Of a DNA stretch of 64,000 bases, positions 63,129 through 64,000 are shown in pieces; the first letter of the stretch is position 1; the number at the start of each line of letters is the position of its first letter. Both the position numbers and the translations under genes were made by a program. Origin of the DNA: Bacteroidia bacterium. Lineage in GTDB: Bacteria > Bacteroidota > Bacteroidia > J057. The notes below the pieces were generated by a model. The model saw nothing but the letters and a program-made list of their open reading frames with translations. It did not search any database and was not told where the DNA came from. The stretch spans positions 1,240,001 to 1,304,000 of the forward strand of contig JAWKNO010000003.1 of assembly GCA_041391665.1 (NCBI GenBank). Reading direction: 5' to 3'.

Positions 63129-64000
63129 ATGGCAATAACAACAACATATACCGATCTCACGGCAAAGAACCTTCCCGGCAATGGCCCGAGACCGTCTTGG
63201 CTGCGGGTAAAACTACCTTACGGGGAAAGTTATACCAATGTGAGACAGATCATTGATAATAATAAACTTCATACGGTGTGTGAAAGTGCCCGCTGCCCCA
63301 ATATGGGTGAATGCTGGGGTGCCGGAACGGCCACTTTTATGATCCTGGGCAATACCTGTACCCGTTCCTGCTCCTTCTGCGCGGTGGCTACCGGCCGTCC
63401 CGATGTTATGGATGGAATGGAGCCCGAGCGGGTAGCACAAGCGATCAAATCCATGGGCATCCGCCATGCGGTGATCACGTCTGTAAACCGCGATGAGCAG
63501 AAAGACAGTGGCATGAATATCTGGGCACAGACCGTGAATCTTATTCACAAACATTGTCCGGGGGTAACTATGGAAACACTCATCCCCGATGTAAAGGCCC
63601 GCTGGGATATGCTGAAACTGATCACCGCCGAAAAGCCCGACGTCATCTCACACAATATGGAAACGGTGAAAAGGCTCTATAAAAGGGTACGCCCACAGGC
63701 GCGTTATGAACGCAGCCTGGAGCAAATCCAAAGAACCAAAGCCGAAGGCATCCGGACAAAATCAGGATTTATGGTTGGACTGGGAGAAACGGTAGAAGAG
63801 GTGTACGAACTGATGCGCGATCTGAAATCACACGACTGTGATGTGCTTACCATCGGTCAGTACCTCCAACCTACCAAAATGCACCTACCGGTTCATGAGT
63901 TCGTTCACCCTGATCTGTTTGCACACTACCAGAAAATCGGGATGGAAATGGGATTTGACTATGTGGAAAGCGGCCCGCTGGTTCGTTCGAGCTACCATTC
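63129..64000 (+). CDS. lipA: Lipoyl synthase (C-terminus beyond right edge)
   Basis: Open from the ATG at 63129 to the window end (290 codons), nearly full length for the family. Auxiliary-cluster cysteines CESARCPNMGEC (Cys51, 56, 62) and the radical-SAM motif CTRSCSFC (Cys77, 81, 84) are intact, and the final RSSYH reaches the C-terminal Arg-Ser-Ser-Tyr motif that binds the auxiliary cluster. LipA inserts two sulfurs into protein-bound octanoate to make lipoyl groups for 2-oxoacid dehydrogenases and the glycine cleavage system. The usual DRDD-type loop reads NRDEQKDSG here, a mild variation. Confidence 0.97.
   Translation, partial: MAITTTYTDLTAKNLPGNGPRPSWLRVKLPYGESYTNVRQIIDNNKLHTVCESARCPNMGECWGAGTATFMILGNTCTRSCSFCAVATGRPDVMDGMEPERVAQAIKSMGIRHAVITSVNRDEQKDSGMNIWAQTVNLIHKHCPGVTMETLIPDVKARWDMLKLITAEKPDVISHNMETVKRLYKRVRPQARYERSLEQIQRTKAEGIRTKSGFMVGLGETVEEVYELMRDLKSHDCDVLTIGQYLQPTKMHLPVHEFVHPDLFAHYQKIGMEMGFDYVESGPLVRSSYH

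Noticed and set aside
1..64000. tRNA, rRNA and riboswitch genes.
   Set aside because: None recognised on reading; a covariance search could not be run, so small structured RNAs cannot be excluded.

Overview
The window looks like chromosomal DNA of a Bacteroidota bacterium, probably from the Saprospiria (Haliscomenobacter/Lewinella-like). This is an inference from gene content: a periplasmic-propeller LytS-type sensor kinase, a huge alpha-2-macroglobulin carrying a carboxypeptidase-regulatory and TonB-plug-like insert, frequent lipoproteins, TAnnTTTG-like promoter elements and heptanucleotide microsatellites. No ribosomal or tRNA marker is present to confirm it.

Layout. (1) 1-4059, minus strand: a CHAT-domain protease-like gene followed by the first 48 codons of a STAND-type NTPase, a small secreted protein and a stand-alone condensation-type acyltransferase. 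(2) 4117-25999, minus strand: a complete type I-B-like CRISPR-Cas locus. By hand count its array has 170 repeats of 30 bp and 169 spacers of 34-39 bp (4309-15483). The leader is at the right end, followed upstream by cas2, cas1, cas4, cas7, cas8, cas3, cas5 and cas6, a WYL regulator and a second cas6-family gene. A Uma2-family gene sits in reverse orientation between cas4 and cas7. The array falls into two clean halves: the 98 leader-distal repeats carry one sequence and the 72 leader-proximal repeats carry a two-base variant. The CRISPR repeat itself therefore changed once and the change was inherited by all later insertions. (3) 26097-32722, plus strand: the alpha-2-macroglobulin and a HemS/HmuS-like haem-degrading factor behind a perfect 9-5-9 palindrome.

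(4) 32723-54382, plus strand only: an accessory region of mostly A+T-rich genes. It contains a NotI-like restriction endonuclease with a D12 adenine methyltransferase, a Gfo/Idh/MocA oxidoreductase, an Rpn nuclease framed by a 160-170 bp direct repeat, a GHKL ATPase/DUF4325 pair, an OLD-like ATPase, zinc-ribbon and unknown proteins, a DUF6671 protein, an Arr rifamycin ADP-ribosyltransferase, a propeller-phosphoesterase, a sulfatase, an SRPBCC protein and a TraB/ChaN-like protein. Several of these genes are preceded at short distance by copies of one dispersed repeat ending in GGATGTT, and some gaps hold long imperfect inverted repeats with terminal AAC and GTT. Together these make the region resemble a gene-cassette array, although no integrase is present in the window. 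A 319 bp MITE-like element lies 3 bp upstream of one start codon.

(5) 54383-64000: ordinary genome. It holds a small-molecule kinase with an inositol-phosphatase-family enzyme, a LytS-type hybrid-propeller sensor kinase, a DEDDh exonuclease/GIY-YIG fusion, ndk, nrnA, a secreted protein and lipA, which runs off the right edge.

How the parts work together: CRISPR-Cas, the restriction-modification pair, and possibly the CHAT/STAND, GHKL/DUF4325 and OLD-like modules make the first 42 kb rich in known or candidate defence genes. The WYL regulator, next to a palindrome just upstream of the main cas operon, is the obvious candidate controller of the CRISPR locus.
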